A stretch of 64,000 bases of DNA from Okeania sp. SIO2C9 (GTDB taxonomy: Bacteria; Cyanobacteriota; Cyanobacteriia; Cyanobacteriales; Microcoleaceae): NCBI RefSeq assembly GCF_010672455.1, contig NZ_JAAHGO010000019.1, positions 18,640 through 82,639 of the forward strand, read 5' to 3'. The notes beneath the pieces were generated by a model. It was not told where the DNA came from and did no database searches. It was given only the letters and a program-made list of their open reading frames with translations. Below are positions 1-8,980 of the stretch, piece by piece. A program made the translations under genes and the position numbers. The stretch's first letter is position 1, and every line of letters starts with the position of its first letter.

Positions 1-432
1 TAATGAGAATTCTCTGTATAATTTTCCATATTATGATGAATAGCTTCAGTTGTGATACTGTTATATCCAGAAAAGTCAAATACATCACTAATTTGTACAA
101 CTTTACGTTTCCATTCTTCAAAAGTTGACCATTTATCTTTCCTTTTCATTGCTTCCCAGTGAGTCGCATGAGAAGGAGAAATAAATAACATTAACTTGAT
201 TTTATTTTTTTGAGATAAATCTACTATTTTTTTTAATTCATCTAAGAATTGACCAGATAGTTGATATCTGGCGTATCGATGTTTGACATAATAACTGATG
301 AGTCTGTTAAATCTCTGCTGAGTTTTTTCAGGGTCAATATTTAACTCAGGCATAAATCCATTTTCTCCGTAACCAAGATAATCTGGTGGAGTTTTAAGAC
401 TATCAACTATTGTTTCTTTACTTGCCAACAAT
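1..432. repeat. Direct repeat, copy 1 (partner at 1284-1715)
   Basis: This block reappears at 1284-1715, offset 1283 bases, with essentially one visible difference close to the inner boundary. It covers the C-terminal half of the SGNH-like gene. Similarity stops abruptly after about 432, where the two paralogues diverge, so the copy is recent. Confidence 0.85.
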
Positions 433-1010
433 GCATCTAGAGAAAAGGTAACATTAATAAAATCTTTGGCAGAAATACGCTGTTTTTCTAATCTATTTTC
501 ATAGAAATTCACTCGGTTTTCCTGAAATGAATTAAACGTGAAAAAATCTAAGCCTACAATAACTAGGTCTAATTCTTTCTGATTAGCGATGGCGTGTTCT
601 AAATAGCGTCGTAACTCATAAACATTAGGGTTATCAAGGCTTAAATTATAAGCTTGCTGATGATTTTCTAAAGCAGGATGATTTGGATCTAGAGCGCGTT
701 TTGTTCTAGATGAACCGAGCAAAACCGTTACAGGTTTAATCCGAATAATATCAGTTGCTTTAAATAGACGATCATTATTATCTTTCCGGGGTTTTGAATG
801 ATTTATTCCCCATAAATTAGGAGTATTAAATACATCATAAGGATCGACAACAATATTGAACAATCCTACAGTAACTACAGGGATAAATACCGACAATAAA
901 AATCTCCAATTATATCGGCAATATTTTCTTTTTTTTCCCACAATTTTTTCTGATTTTTGGGGATATGAAGTTTGAGAGTAAGTAGAACTAAGTTGATTAT
1001 TAAGGCTCAT
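1..1010 (-). CDS. SGNH/GDSL-like membrane-anchored hydrolase, MBOAT partner (3' end outside window)
   Basis: Reading leftward from the ATG at 1010, the frame stays open for 336 codons and leaves the window, so the C-terminus is missing. A cytosolic N-terminus is followed by one membrane segment (about residues 33-53), then VDPYDVFNTPN and a GSSR block that resembles the nucleophile Ser block of SGNH/DltD/AlgJ-type enzymes. FISPSHATHW near residue 290 supplies the likely catalytic Ser-x-x-His region. Such proteins usually work with a membrane-bound O-acyltransferase to acylate exported polysaccharide outside the membrane. It is the second of two tandem paralogues downstream of an MBOAT gene. 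No exact family name is claimed; the MBOAT-partner role is inferred from context and motif. Confidence 0.65.
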   Translation of the reverse strand, partial: MSLNNQLSSTYSQTSYPQKSEKIVGKKRKYCRYNWRFLLSVFIPVVTVGLFNIVVDPYDVFNTPNLWGINHSKPRKDNNDRLFKATDIIRIKPVTVLLGSSRTKRALDPNHPALENHQQAYNLSLDNPNVYELRRYLEHAIANQKELDLVIVGLDFFTFNSFQENRVNFYENRLEKQRISAKDFINVTFSLDALLASKETIVDSLKTPPDYLGYGENGFMPELNIDPEKTQQRFNRLISYYVKHRYARYQLSGQFLDELKKIVDLSQKNKIKLMLFISPSHATHWEAMKRKDKWSTFEEWKRKVVQISDVFDFSGYNSITTEAIHHNMENYTENSH

Positions 1011-1069
1011 ATTTAAATCCCTGTTCAAGTAGATTTTAGTTAATTCAATATCTTCAATATAATTTTTAT

Positions 1070-1729
1070 CTAGTTTAGTGAGGCATCAAATTTTTGTTTA
1101 ATTTCTTTTACTAACTTCACTTCATCAGGATTATTTTTAGCCCAAATTTCTCGGTCTTGACGAATTTTTACGAGATGAGATTCAATATTTTCTGGATTAA
1201 TTAAAATTCCAAAATCCTCTGGAACTTCTTCTTCTTTGTAAGAGAGGAGTCTATTCAAAATTAAATTCCCTACTTTAGGAGTGTAATGAGAATTCTCTGT
1301 ATAATTTTCCATATTATGATGAATAGCTTCAGTTGTGATACTGTTATATCCAGAAAAGTCAAATACATCACTAATTTGTACAACTTTACGTTTCCATTCT
1401 TCAAAAGTTGACCATTTATCTTTCCTTTTCATTGCTTCCCAGTGAGTCGCATGAGAAGGAGAAATAAATAACATTAACTTGATTTTATTTTTTTGAGATA
1501 AATCTACTATTTTTTTTAATTCATCTAAGAATTGACCAGATAGTTGATATCTGGCGTATCGATGTTTGACATAATAACTGATGAGTCTGTTAAATCTCTG
1601 CTGAGTTTTTTCAGGGTCAATATTTAACTCAGGCATAAATCCATTTTCTCCGTAACCAAGATAATCTGGTGGAGTTTTAAGACTATCAACTATTGTTTCT
1701 TTACTTGCTAACAATTTTTTTAAATTCAT
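1070..1729 (-). pseudogene. C-terminal fragment of SGNH-like gene, second paralogue
   Basis: This open frame starts at an out-of-context ATG inside a lysine-rich stretch and encodes the C-terminal half of the SGNH-like protein (LLASKETIVDS through FISPSHATHW to a natural end with KFDASLN). It overlaps the N-terminal fragment by 29 bases in a different frame. The sequence is almost identical to the matching part of the neighbouring paralogue at 1-1010. This suggests an unequal exchange pasted the other gene's 3' half here. It lacks the membrane anchor and the GSSR block, so it is unlikely to work alone. Confidence 0.6.
1284..1715. repeat. Direct repeat, copy 2 (partner at 1-432)
   Basis: Second copy of the duplicated 432-bp segment. 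Its right boundary falls at the A-rich stretch where the two out-of-frame gene halves meet, which marks this as the recombination joint. Confidence 0.85.
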
Positions 1730-2495
1730 CTAGTAATTGATTAGACGATTGATAGCCTCTCTTGTAACCTACATAATAATTATTCATAATTTTTTCAAAT
1801 CTAGACTTAGTTTTTTTCGGGTCAACATTTAGGTAAGGTATAAATCCATTTTCTCCATCAAAAATATTATTTGTTGGATTTTTATTACTATCAATTACTG
1901 TTTCTTGACTTGCAAACAAAGCATCTAAAGAAAAGGTAATATTAAGCAAGTCTGCCAATATAATATATTTTTTTTCTAGTCTCTGCTCAGAAAAACTTTC
2001 CCTAGTTCCCATCAATGAATTAAACATAAACAAATCTAAACCGATAACAACTAGGTCTAATTCCTTCTGATTAGCGATCGCGTGTTCTAAATAGCGTCGT
2101 AACTCATAGAAATTTCCCTTAGTAAGTGCTAAATTATAAGCTGGTTGATGTTTTAAAGCTGGATAGTTAGGATCTATAGCGCGTTTTGTTCTGGATGAAC
2201 CCATCAAAACTGTAACAGGTTTAATCCGAATAATATCAGTTGTTTTAAAGAGGCGATCGCTATTATCTTTCCGAGGTTTTGAATGATTTATTCCTAATAA
2301 ATTGGGAGTATTAAACACATCATAAGGATCGACAATAATATTAAATATTCCTACTGCTACTACAGGTAGTAAAGCTGACATTAAAAATAGCCAATTATAT
2401 CTGCGGTATCTTCTCTTATTTAACACCGATTTTTCTGATTTTTGGGAAGATGAAGCTTGGGAGTAAGTAGAACTAAGTTGATTATTTATACTCAT
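1701..2495 (-). pseudogene. N-terminal fragment of SGNH-like gene, second paralogue
   Basis: 264 codons: membrane anchor (about residues 35-53), VDPYDVFNTPN, the GSSRTKRA block and the central region as far as LLDEFKKIV, then a stop two codons later. In the sister gene the same position continues into the catalytic SPSHATHW region. Here the DNA instead jumps back about 65 codons into a second copy, out of frame. The start lies 26 bases after the MBOAT stop codon, so the pair was an operon. Loss of the C-terminal catalytic region suggests a broken gene, unless programmed frameshifting rescues it, for which nothing is seen. Confidence 0.6.
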
Positions 2496-2521
2496 ATTTA
2501 CCTCAACATTTATCTAAAAAT

Positions 2522-4003
2522 TTAAAATTGGAAATAAAGAAACTCAGACACACGATTAAGCGACAATAAAGCCATACTTGTCAAAACACCAATCCAAACT
2601 GCCCACCACCATGTAGGTTTCAACTTTGCCAAAATTTCCTGAGTATTGGGTAGGAAACTTACAGAAAAAGTCAAGCCTATTAAAGCCAAAATAGATAAAA
2701 TTTTACTCCCCAAAAATTCCGGCAAATAATTCATATCCAACCAAGATTTAAGCTGAAAACCAAAATTAGTTAACACAGATAATTTACCTTTCGCTTCCCC
2801 TGGTATAACAACCCCATTCATACCTGCCATTGTCTGTAAAATATCTAGACCATCCTGAAAATTTTGCGCTCTAAATAATACCCAACTAACAATAACAGCA
2901 ACAAAAGTAATTACCCATGCCAATACTTTTGGCATAGGAATATTCAACTTTCGCCAACCATGATTAATACATAAATAAACACCATGTAACCCTCCCCAAA
3001 TTACATAAGTCCAACCTGCACCATGCCATAATCCACCTAACAGCATCGTTGTCAAAAGATTACTATAACGACGCACTTCTCCACGACGACTTCCACCCAG
3101 AGGAATATATAAATAATCCCTGAGAAAATTGGATAAAGTAATATGCCATCTTCGCCAAAAATCACTAATAGAAGTAGCCTTGTAGGGAGAATTAAAATTA
3201 ATCGGTAATTTAATATTAAACATCAACCCCAAACCGATCGCCATATCAGAATAACCAGAAAAATCAAAATATAGCTGAAAAGTATAACTTAAAGCTCCCA
3301 CCCAAGCTTCAATAAAACTCAGGTCGGCAGCATGATTAAAAGCTAGTGCTACCCATGGAGATATAGTGTCAGCTATCAAAACTTTTTTACACAAACCAAG
3401 ACTAAAAAGACTTAAACCCAAAGCCATATTTTTCTGGGAAAAAATAAAATTACGCAATTGACGAAACTGAGGAATAAGTTCATCGTGGCGTAAAATAGGT
3501 CCGGCAATTAATTGAGGGAAGAAAACTACAAAGAAACTATAAGTTAATAAGTCATAATTCGTCTCTCTTGTTTCCCCACGATAAGCATCTACTAAATAAG
3601 CTATCTGAGTAAAAGTATAAAAAGAAATAGCCAAAGGCAAAATAATTTGCCCAGCATTCAAATTTGTAGAAACTACTGAATTAACAGTATCCAAGAAAAA
3701 ATTTGCATATTTATAATAAGAAATTATTGCTAAATTAACAGCTACACCTAACCAAAGTAAAATATTTGCTTGCTTACTTTCTGGTTTAGCCTCAGCAATA
3801 AATTTCCCCATTTGATAATTCCACAAAATTGAAATTATTAGCAAAGGCAAATAAGCAACATTCCAATAACCATAAAAAGCAAATGAACTAGCAGTCAACC
3901 AAACTTTTGCAGCCTTAATTAAACCAAATCTCGTTAAACCAAAGAATATAATCAGAGTTAAAGGTAAAAAACAAAAGATAAAAACGTAAGAATTAAATAG
4001 CAT
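2522..4003 (-). CDS. MBOAT family O-acyltransferase (AlgI/DltB-like)
   Basis: 493 residues with about ten hydrophobic segments. Diagnostic MBOAT blocks are present: QLIAGPILRHDELIPQ, the FDFSGYSDMAIG segment, FWRRWHITLSNFLRDY and LGGLWHGAGW carrying the invariant catalytic His. These enzymes move acyl groups, often acetyl, across or at the membrane onto polysaccharides or teichoic acids. The SGNH-like genes immediately downstream resemble the AlgJ or DltD half of such a machine. Length fits the AlgI type (about 450-520). The start codon lies only 6 bases from the end of a dispersed R1 repeat, so no normal ribosome-binding site is visible. The acyl donor and acceptor are not known. Confidence 0.9.
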   Translation of the reverse strand: MLFNSYVFIFCFLPLTLIIFFGLTRFGLIKAAKVWLTASSFAFYGYWNVAYLPLLIISILWNYQMGKFIAEAKPESKQANILLWLGVAVNLAIISYYKYANFFLDTVNSVVSTNLNAGQIILPLAISFYTFTQIAYLVDAYRGETRETNYDLLTYSFFVVFFPQLIAGPILRHDELIPQFRQLRNFIFSQKNMALGLSLFSLGLCKKVLIADTISPWVALAFNHAADLSFIEAWVGALSYTFQLYFDFSGYSDMAIGLGLMFNIKLPINFNSPYKATSISDFWRRWHITLSNFLRDYLYIPLGGSRRGEVRRYSNLLTTMLLGGLWHGAGWTYVIWGGLHGVYLCINHGWRKLNIPMPKVLAWVITFVAVIVSWVLFRAQNFQDGLDILQTMAGMNGVVIPGEAKGKLSVLTNFGFQLKSWLDMNYLPEFLGSKILSILALIGLTFSVSFLPNTQEILAKLKPTWWWAVWIGVLTSMALLSLNRVSEFLYFQF

Positions 4004-4008
4004 ATCTA

Positions 4009-4227
4009 GTAACCGAAAAATTAGGTAGTTACGTCTCCTCTTTTAAGAGGATAAAAAGCAGTCGAGAGATGGGGAGGTCTCCTAGCCATCTCTAATCGAC
4101 CAAGAGAAAAAGAATATTCCGTATTTTCAAGTTTCCTGATTGCAGAAGTACTAAAAACTGTTAGTGTAGCTCCTCCGATAAGGAGGCTAACTGATAACTG
4201 ATAACTGATAAATTATAACTGAAATTA
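4009..4227. repeat. Dispersed repeat R1, composite copy next to MBOAT start
   Basis: It begins with the R1 end (TAACCGAAAAATT), followed by TCCTCTTTTAAGAGGA, the GTCGAGAGATGG block and CATCTCTAATCGACCAAGAG. It ends in the alternative 'type B' tail (TTAGTGTAGCTCC to GGAGGCTAAC), then a heptamer run CTGATAA x3. It fills the 233-bp gap between the HTTM and MBOAT genes. Reading with the genes, the R1 end AATTTTTCGGTTA sits directly before the MBOAT ATG. Confidence 0.75.
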
Positions 4228-4235
4228 CCTTCTCC

Positions 4236-6122
4236 CTAAATATCTTTTTGCTCATCCGAACAAGATTTTTGCATAATATTTTTCTTTTCCACAATTTGTG
4301 TTTCACCAGGTGGTACAGTTCTCTCCTCCATAAAGAAAATATCCAAACTTTCTAATTTTTCCGAACCTTCATTCTTTTTATTCCATTCACTACAAACATA
4401 CTCTGCATAATAAGGATAAAGTTTTTTACCAATCGCTCGATTTAGAGTAATAAAATAACTGCGCCACTGCATATTTTCATACAGGTTATTAAATTGTTTC
4501 ATCGTTGGTTTATCCCAACTTATAGACTCTCCTTTCTCATATAAAACATCAACCTCTTTCCCATTTTTCAACTTCCCAGAAATAACGTGCCAACCATCAT
4601 CTCTTGGTGGAGCAGGCGCAAAAATACTCCAAGATTGGTCTAACTTTGTGAGCTTACCAAAAACATCTAACCGTTGAAAAGTCTTACGTCGAAATAATGT
4701 GTGTGCTTTAGCGATAAAATCCTGCTGTTGTACTTTTCTTCTTTGATAAGTTTGCCTAACAAAACCTTTAACATTCCAAGTCAAAGTATAGATAAGTAGT
4801 AAAAATACAACGACATTTAAACCTCGATAAGGACGTATATCTAAAGGACGAAATTTAAAAGGTTTAGTAAAATTTCCAGCAAATTTTCTATTATTAGCAA
4901 TAGATTCATAAAATTTTGTTCCTAGAGGCATTATCGCTGATAACCCCATCAAGAAAGCCAAAGGTTTAAAGATAGGAGACAAACTAAATACATAAACCAA
5001 AGCTTCCCATTTAAAATGTCGATTTCCTTGCCAGTCTACAACAACCCAAGAATTTTTCTCCTGCATATCAGCATAGATAGATTCATCAGTTTGAGCAGTA
5101 GTTAATGGTGTTCCTGGTAATATTAAAAACGTGCGTAACAGATAAACAACTTTCTTACAAAATCCACAATCTGCATCATAATAAATTCTCAATCCTTGAC
5201 GTTCATTACTCTGGATTTTTTTCTCCCAATTATCCCAGACTTCTGTAGGAATAAAAACCAACCAAATAACCACACATAAATAAGGAAATACCCCTAGTTC
5301 AAAAGATAAGCCAAAACTAATATGTAAAAGAATAAATAAAACAATAGAAACGCAGCGGAAAAATGTAATTCCAACAGGAATAAAAATCATCAAAGGTCCT
5401 AACCATTCAAACCACAGAGCTACCCAGGTTAGTAACTTTAATATAGGTTCAGGAAAACCTAGTAAAAATTGCCCAAATGGCGTAGCATACCCATCAAAAC
5501 TCAAAGCATAATAAACCGCATCTCCATCAGGCCACCAAATCTCACTTTTAGTCTTATAAGCTGCCGAACCTGCATAAATCAACACTATTTGAATCATCAG
5601 TGCCACAGTAGCAGCAGAAGCAATACGTTTAGGTAATTTTTCTTGTGAAGAATTAAGAGCGCTATCTATTGAATAACTTGCTCCCAATGGTAAAAACATT
5701 GCCCAGAAAAGTAGAGCGCGTAGTACATGATCGGCAGCAAAACTTAAAGCTGGATTTCTATTTTGAATAGAAATAACAAATGCCCACATAGCAATAGTTG
5801 CTAATCTAGTTCGATATCCTACCAACAAAGCTATCGCAATTAATCCAACAATTAAGAAAATTAACCCCTGTACAAAAGGTTCGCCACTAATTGAATTTAT
5901 TGACCAATAAAAGGGATTTGTAATTTCCTTAAGTAATGTCCGAGGCATAACTCCAGCATCACTATAAAGAGACCTTAAATCTCCTGCACGGATAATTAAA
6001 TCTACAATAATTACTAATGCTAAACCAACTCTAAATAGAGCAAGCGATCGTAAATCTAAACCAAACAATTTTTCCAGTGTTGCACTGAAATTATTTTTTT
6101 CCTTTTCCATACTTACTGTCAT
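4236..6122 (-). CDS. HTTM domain (vitamin K-dependent carboxylase-like) fused to DCC thiol oxidoreductase domain
   Basis: 628 residues. Residues 20-295 form a multi-pass membrane domain of the HTTM type (horizontally transferred transmembrane, related to gamma-glutamyl carboxylase). YAGSAAYKTKSEIWWPDG (about 183-200) falls where the carboxylase active-site lysine region lies in the animal enzyme, as recalled from memory and not aligned. Residues 312-430 are a DCC (DUF393) thioredoxin-like domain opening with YYDADCGFC, with C319 and C322 as a redox pair. The 430-628 tail has one membrane segment and resembles extracytoplasmic tails of such fusions. The quinone reductase gene ndbB lies upstream in the same direction. 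The first 30 codons and leader are tandemly amplified just upstream. Substrate unknown. Confidence 0.85.
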   Translation of the reverse strand: MTVSMEKEKNNFSATLEKLFGLDLRSLALFRVGLALVIIVDLIIRAGDLRSLYSDAGVMPRTLLKEITNPFYWSINSISGEPFVQGLIFLIVGLIAIALLVGYRTRLATIAMWAFVISIQNRNPALSFAADHVLRALLFWAMFLPLGASYSIDSALNSSQEKLPKRIASAATVALMIQIVLIYAGSAAYKTKSEIWWPDGDAVYYALSFDGYATPFGQFLLGFPEPILKLLTWVALWFEWLGPLMIFIPVGITFFRCVSIVLFILLHISFGLSFELGVFPYLCVVIWLVFIPTEVWDNWEKKIQSNERQGLRIYYDADCGFCKKVVYLLRTFLILPGTPLTTAQTDESIYADMQEKNSWVVVDWQGNRHFKWEALVYVFSLSPIFKPLAFLMGLSAIMPLGTKFYESIANNRKFAGNFTKPFKFRPLDIRPYRGLNVVVFLLLIYTLTWNVKGFVRQTYQRRKVQQQDFIAKAHTLFRRKTFQRLDVFGKLTKLDQSWSIFAPAPPRDDGWHVISGKLKNGKEVDVLYEKGESISWDKPTMKQFNNLYENMQWRSYFITLNRAIGKKLYPYYAEYVCSEWNKKNEGSEKLESLDIFFMEERTVPPGETQIVEKKNIMQKSCSDEQKDI

Positions 6123-6767
6123 TTTAATTATTTAGTTATTGACTTTATCAAAACAACTTCTGACTTCTGACTTCCTTTGCTAACCCCACTCTAAATAGAG
6201 CAAGCGATCATAAATCTAAACCAAACAATTTTTCCAGTGTCGCACTGATTTTTTTTTCCTTTTCCATACTTACTGTCATTTTAATTATTTAGTTATTGAC
6301 TTTATCAAAACAACTTCTGACTTCTGACTTCCTTTGCTAACCCCACTCTAAATAGAGCAAGCGATCGTAAATCTAAACCAAACAATTTTTCCAGTGTCGC
6401 ACTGAAATTATTTTTTTCCTTTTCCATACTTACTGTCATTTTAATTATTTAGTTATTGACTTTATCAAAACAACTTCTGATTCTGACTTCCTTTGCCAAA
6501 CCCACTCTAAATAGGGCGAGTGATCGTAAATCTAAACCAAACAATTTTTCCAGTGTCGCACTGAAATTATTTTTTTCCTTTTCCATACTTACTGTCATTT
6601 TAATTATTTAGTTATTGACTTTATCAAAACAACTTCTGATTCTGACTTCCTTTGCCAAACCCACTCTAAATAGGGCGAGCGATCGTAAATCTAAACCAAA
6701 CAATTTTTCCAGTGTCGCACTGAAATTATTTTTTTCCTTTTCCATACTTACTGTCATTTTAATTATT
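6021..6767 (-). repeat. Tandem array: five copies of the HTTM gene start plus leader, period 157-160 bp
   Basis: The octamer CTAAATAG recurs at 6031, 6191, 6348, 6507 and 6666. The first copy is the genuine gene start. Each of the other units contains the leader, ATGACAGTAAGTATGG and about 30 codons of HTTM, then runs out of frame to a stop just before the next unit's ATG. Two units have small deletions or a premature stop. Transcription from the original promoter, right of 6770, would cross four decoy starts. The rest of the 816-bp gap up to ndbB is AT-rich with no gene. Confidence 0.9.
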
Positions 6768-6937
6768 GATAGTAATTTCATTTGAGTTGCGTAAAAAACA
6801 TGGTAGCTTTTAGGCAGCAGGCAACAGGTAAGAAGGTTTGCCGAACTTTTTACTGTTAGTAAATAACTAACTCTTGTTTTACATATCATTTAAAAATGCT
6901 ATAGTTATTGACTGTATTAAAGTTATAAATTATCTAC

Positions 6938-8170
6938 TTATTTCAACTTTTTGTGACTAGCTGATTTGCCAAATAAATTTTCCCACCAAACTTTTAATCT
7001 ATGGCGAATAACTTGAAATTTGTGAGATAAAGTAGGTAATCTTTGAATATAAACTCCTAACCTTACCAAAGCAGCAAAAGAGCCATATAAACTAATACCA
7101 AAACTAGAAATAGCTGCCGTATTCATCCCCAAAGTAATCATCTCTCCCAAATGTAAATAACGAAACGGTCTTGGGCGTTTATTATTTAAACTTTTCCACA
7201 GATTTTTTGCTGCTTGACTTGCTTGTTGATAAGCAACTTGAGCTGTTGCTGGAAGTTGTTGATTATTGGGATATGAAATCTCCGCAATATCTCCCAATCC
7301 AAATACTTCTGGATAGTCAACTAACTGTAAAGTTGGCTCACAAATAAGTTGACCTCTAGAATTATGAGAACAATCCAAATTTTTCACCCACTCTCTCATT
7401 TGAACTCCCGCAGTCCATAATATTAAATCAGTGGGAATAACAGCAGTTTCTCCAGCTTGTAAAATAGTAACTTGGTCAGCTTCAATAGCATTCACACCCG
7501 TCTGTAAACTGATTAAAACATTTCTTTTATCCAAAGCACGTTGAGCATTTTTCCGAGTAGCAGGAGTAAAACTTTTCAGAATTTCCTTTCCTCTTTCTAT
7601 CAGGCGTATTTCTCCCCTTTTACCTAATCTATCCGCTATTTTTCCTGCTAACTCTACCCCACTCGGTCCTCCACCAACAATACTTACTCGAATTTTTTCT
7701 TGGCTAGAATTTTCCAAACTTTGTAACTTTTGTTCGAGGCGTTGAATATCAGCTAAAGTTCTGAATGTCAAAACATTTTCTGCACCATTTGGCATTTTTC
7801 CATTAGTCACACCCACAGCAATAACTAAATAATCATAAGGTAAACTTCCTCCCTCCAAAAGTTTAACTTCACGAGCTTTAAAATCAATATCTTTCGCCTC
7901 ATCTTGACAAAACTGAATATCTTTATTTTTGAGTAATTTATCAAAAGATGGAGCTATTTCCCAAGTTTTAAGTTCATCTGTAATCACCTCATAAAGTAAA
8001 GGAGTAAATGCAATATGATCATTTATATCTATTAAAGTTATTTGACAGTTTTTATGTTTAAATCCACGAAAACTTTGTAAATACAACGCTGTATAAAGAC
8101 CGCCGAAGCCACCGCCTAAAATACAAATTTTTGTAGCTATTGCTGTTTCAGATATTTTTCCAGTTTCCAC
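6938..8170 (-). CDS. ndbB: Type II NAD(P)H dehydrogenase, NdbB-like (demethylphylloquinone reductase type)
   Basis: 410 residues. An FAD-binding Rossmann motif GGGFGG occurs at 19-24, a second NAD(P)H Rossmann motif VGGGPSGVELAG at about 165, and a C-terminal FAD motif FGLGDIAEI near 300. The blocks LLYEVITDELKTWEIAP and IERGKEIL match the cyanobacterial NdbB group rather than NdbA or NdbC, from recall of the Synechocystis protein. NdbB reduces demethylphylloquinone to its quinol in vitamin K1 synthesis. The C-terminus carries an amphipathic, basic membrane-contact stretch. It stands alone between two repeat-filled gaps in a co-directional block, upstream of the HTTM gene. The assignment to NdbB is likely but not proven. 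Confidence 0.8.
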   Translation of the reverse strand: METGKISETAIATKICILGGGFGGLYTALYLQSFRGFKHKNCQITLIDINDHIAFTPLLYEVITDELKTWEIAPSFDKLLKNKDIQFCQDEAKDIDFKAREVKLLEGGSLPYDYLVIAVGVTNGKMPNGAENVLTFRTLADIQRLEQKLQSLENSSQEKIRVSIVGGGPSGVELAGKIADRLGKRGEIRLIERGKEILKSFTPATRKNAQRALDKRNVLISLQTGVNAIEADQVTILQAGETAVIPTDLILWTAGVQMREWVKNLDCSHNSRGQLICEPTLQLVDYPEVFGLGDIAEISYPNNQQLPATAQVAYQQASQAAKNLWKSLNNKRPRPFRYLHLGEMITLGMNTAAISSFGISLYGSFAALVRLGVYIQRLPTLSHKFQVIRHRLKVWWENLFGKSASHKKLK

Positions 8171-8290
8171 AGCTTTTAATGTCGATAATTATTGATTTTT
8201 TTGCCTATTATATAAAAACTACTCCTGACAAATCCCGATATGATAATTTTCAGGAAGCAATAGTAATTTTTTTTAAATTAACTTCAAAGC

Positions 8291-8426
8291 TTTTACCGAA
8301 AAATTGTGGTCTAAAGCCTCCCCTTTTAAGAGGATAAAACAAAGATAATATTCCTGATGTCAAGCCTCCTTATTGCAGAGATACTGTTAGGGTAGCTCCG
8401 ACCACAGGAGGCTAACTGAAATGACA
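8291..8426. repeat. Dispersed repeat R1, type B copy
   Basis: It starts with TTTTACCGAAAAATTGTGG, then GCCTCCCCTTTTAAGAGG, and ends with the type B tail (ATTCCTGATGTCAAGCCTCC, then GTTAGGGTAGCTCC...AGGAGGCTAAC). It is almost the same as the inverted copy at 34632-34775. It lies in the 810-bp gap between ndbB and the second MBOAT gene. Apart from the R1 copies, nothing gene-like is visible there. Confidence 0.8.
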
Positions 8427-8834
8427 GGCAATTAAACTTTTAAATAAAGTCAAATACAGCTCTATTGGTCAGAGCAAAATGTATTACTACCTAACCAACT
8501 TTACTATTCAATATTATCCTACAGATAGCAGTCGAAGCAAATATTATGCTACCTCTAAAACTTCATTCATCTTAACAAGTAATAGTTTTGAATCTAGCTA
8601 AATGCTGATAGCTGATAGCTATACATCAGCACTCCAAATTAAATTCAATACAATCATATTTAATCTCTTAACTATGGTATTTCACACCCCAAAAAGTCTT
8701 GTAAATCCAAAATATTCTTCCGGAACAAATGTTTTAAATCTAATCATTAGACTTGTTACAGAAGTTATGAAATAGGGTATTGAAAATAGGGAGATGAAAT
8801 TATTGATTTGATATCTTAAATTGATTTAATTAAC

Positions 8835-8971
8835 ACTTTTACAGAAAATTTGTGGTTCAAACCATTCTCTTTTAAGGGGATAAAAATAAAAATTTTCCTT
8901 TGAGTCAATCCTATCCGTTTTAAAGGAGAGGTAATTATTAATTATTAATCATTAATTATTAATTGTTGAAC
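8835..8971. repeat. Dispersed repeat R1, diverged copy
   Basis: It opens with ACAGAAAATTTGTGGTT, then CTCTTTTAAGGGGAT, AGTCAATCCTATCCG, AAAGGAGAGGTAATTATT and a TTAATTGTTGAAC end. The left half is diverged. It lies just downstream of the second MBOAT gene and ends 10 bases from its stop codon. Confidence 0.75.
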
Positions 8972-8980
8972 AGAGTTCTA

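Noticed and set aside
6608-6889. Open frame of 93 codons starting upstream of the HTTM gene
   Set aside because: It is a by-product of the last tandem unit of the duplicated HTTM start. Only its final 49 residues resemble the HTTM N-terminus, and it stops out of frame.
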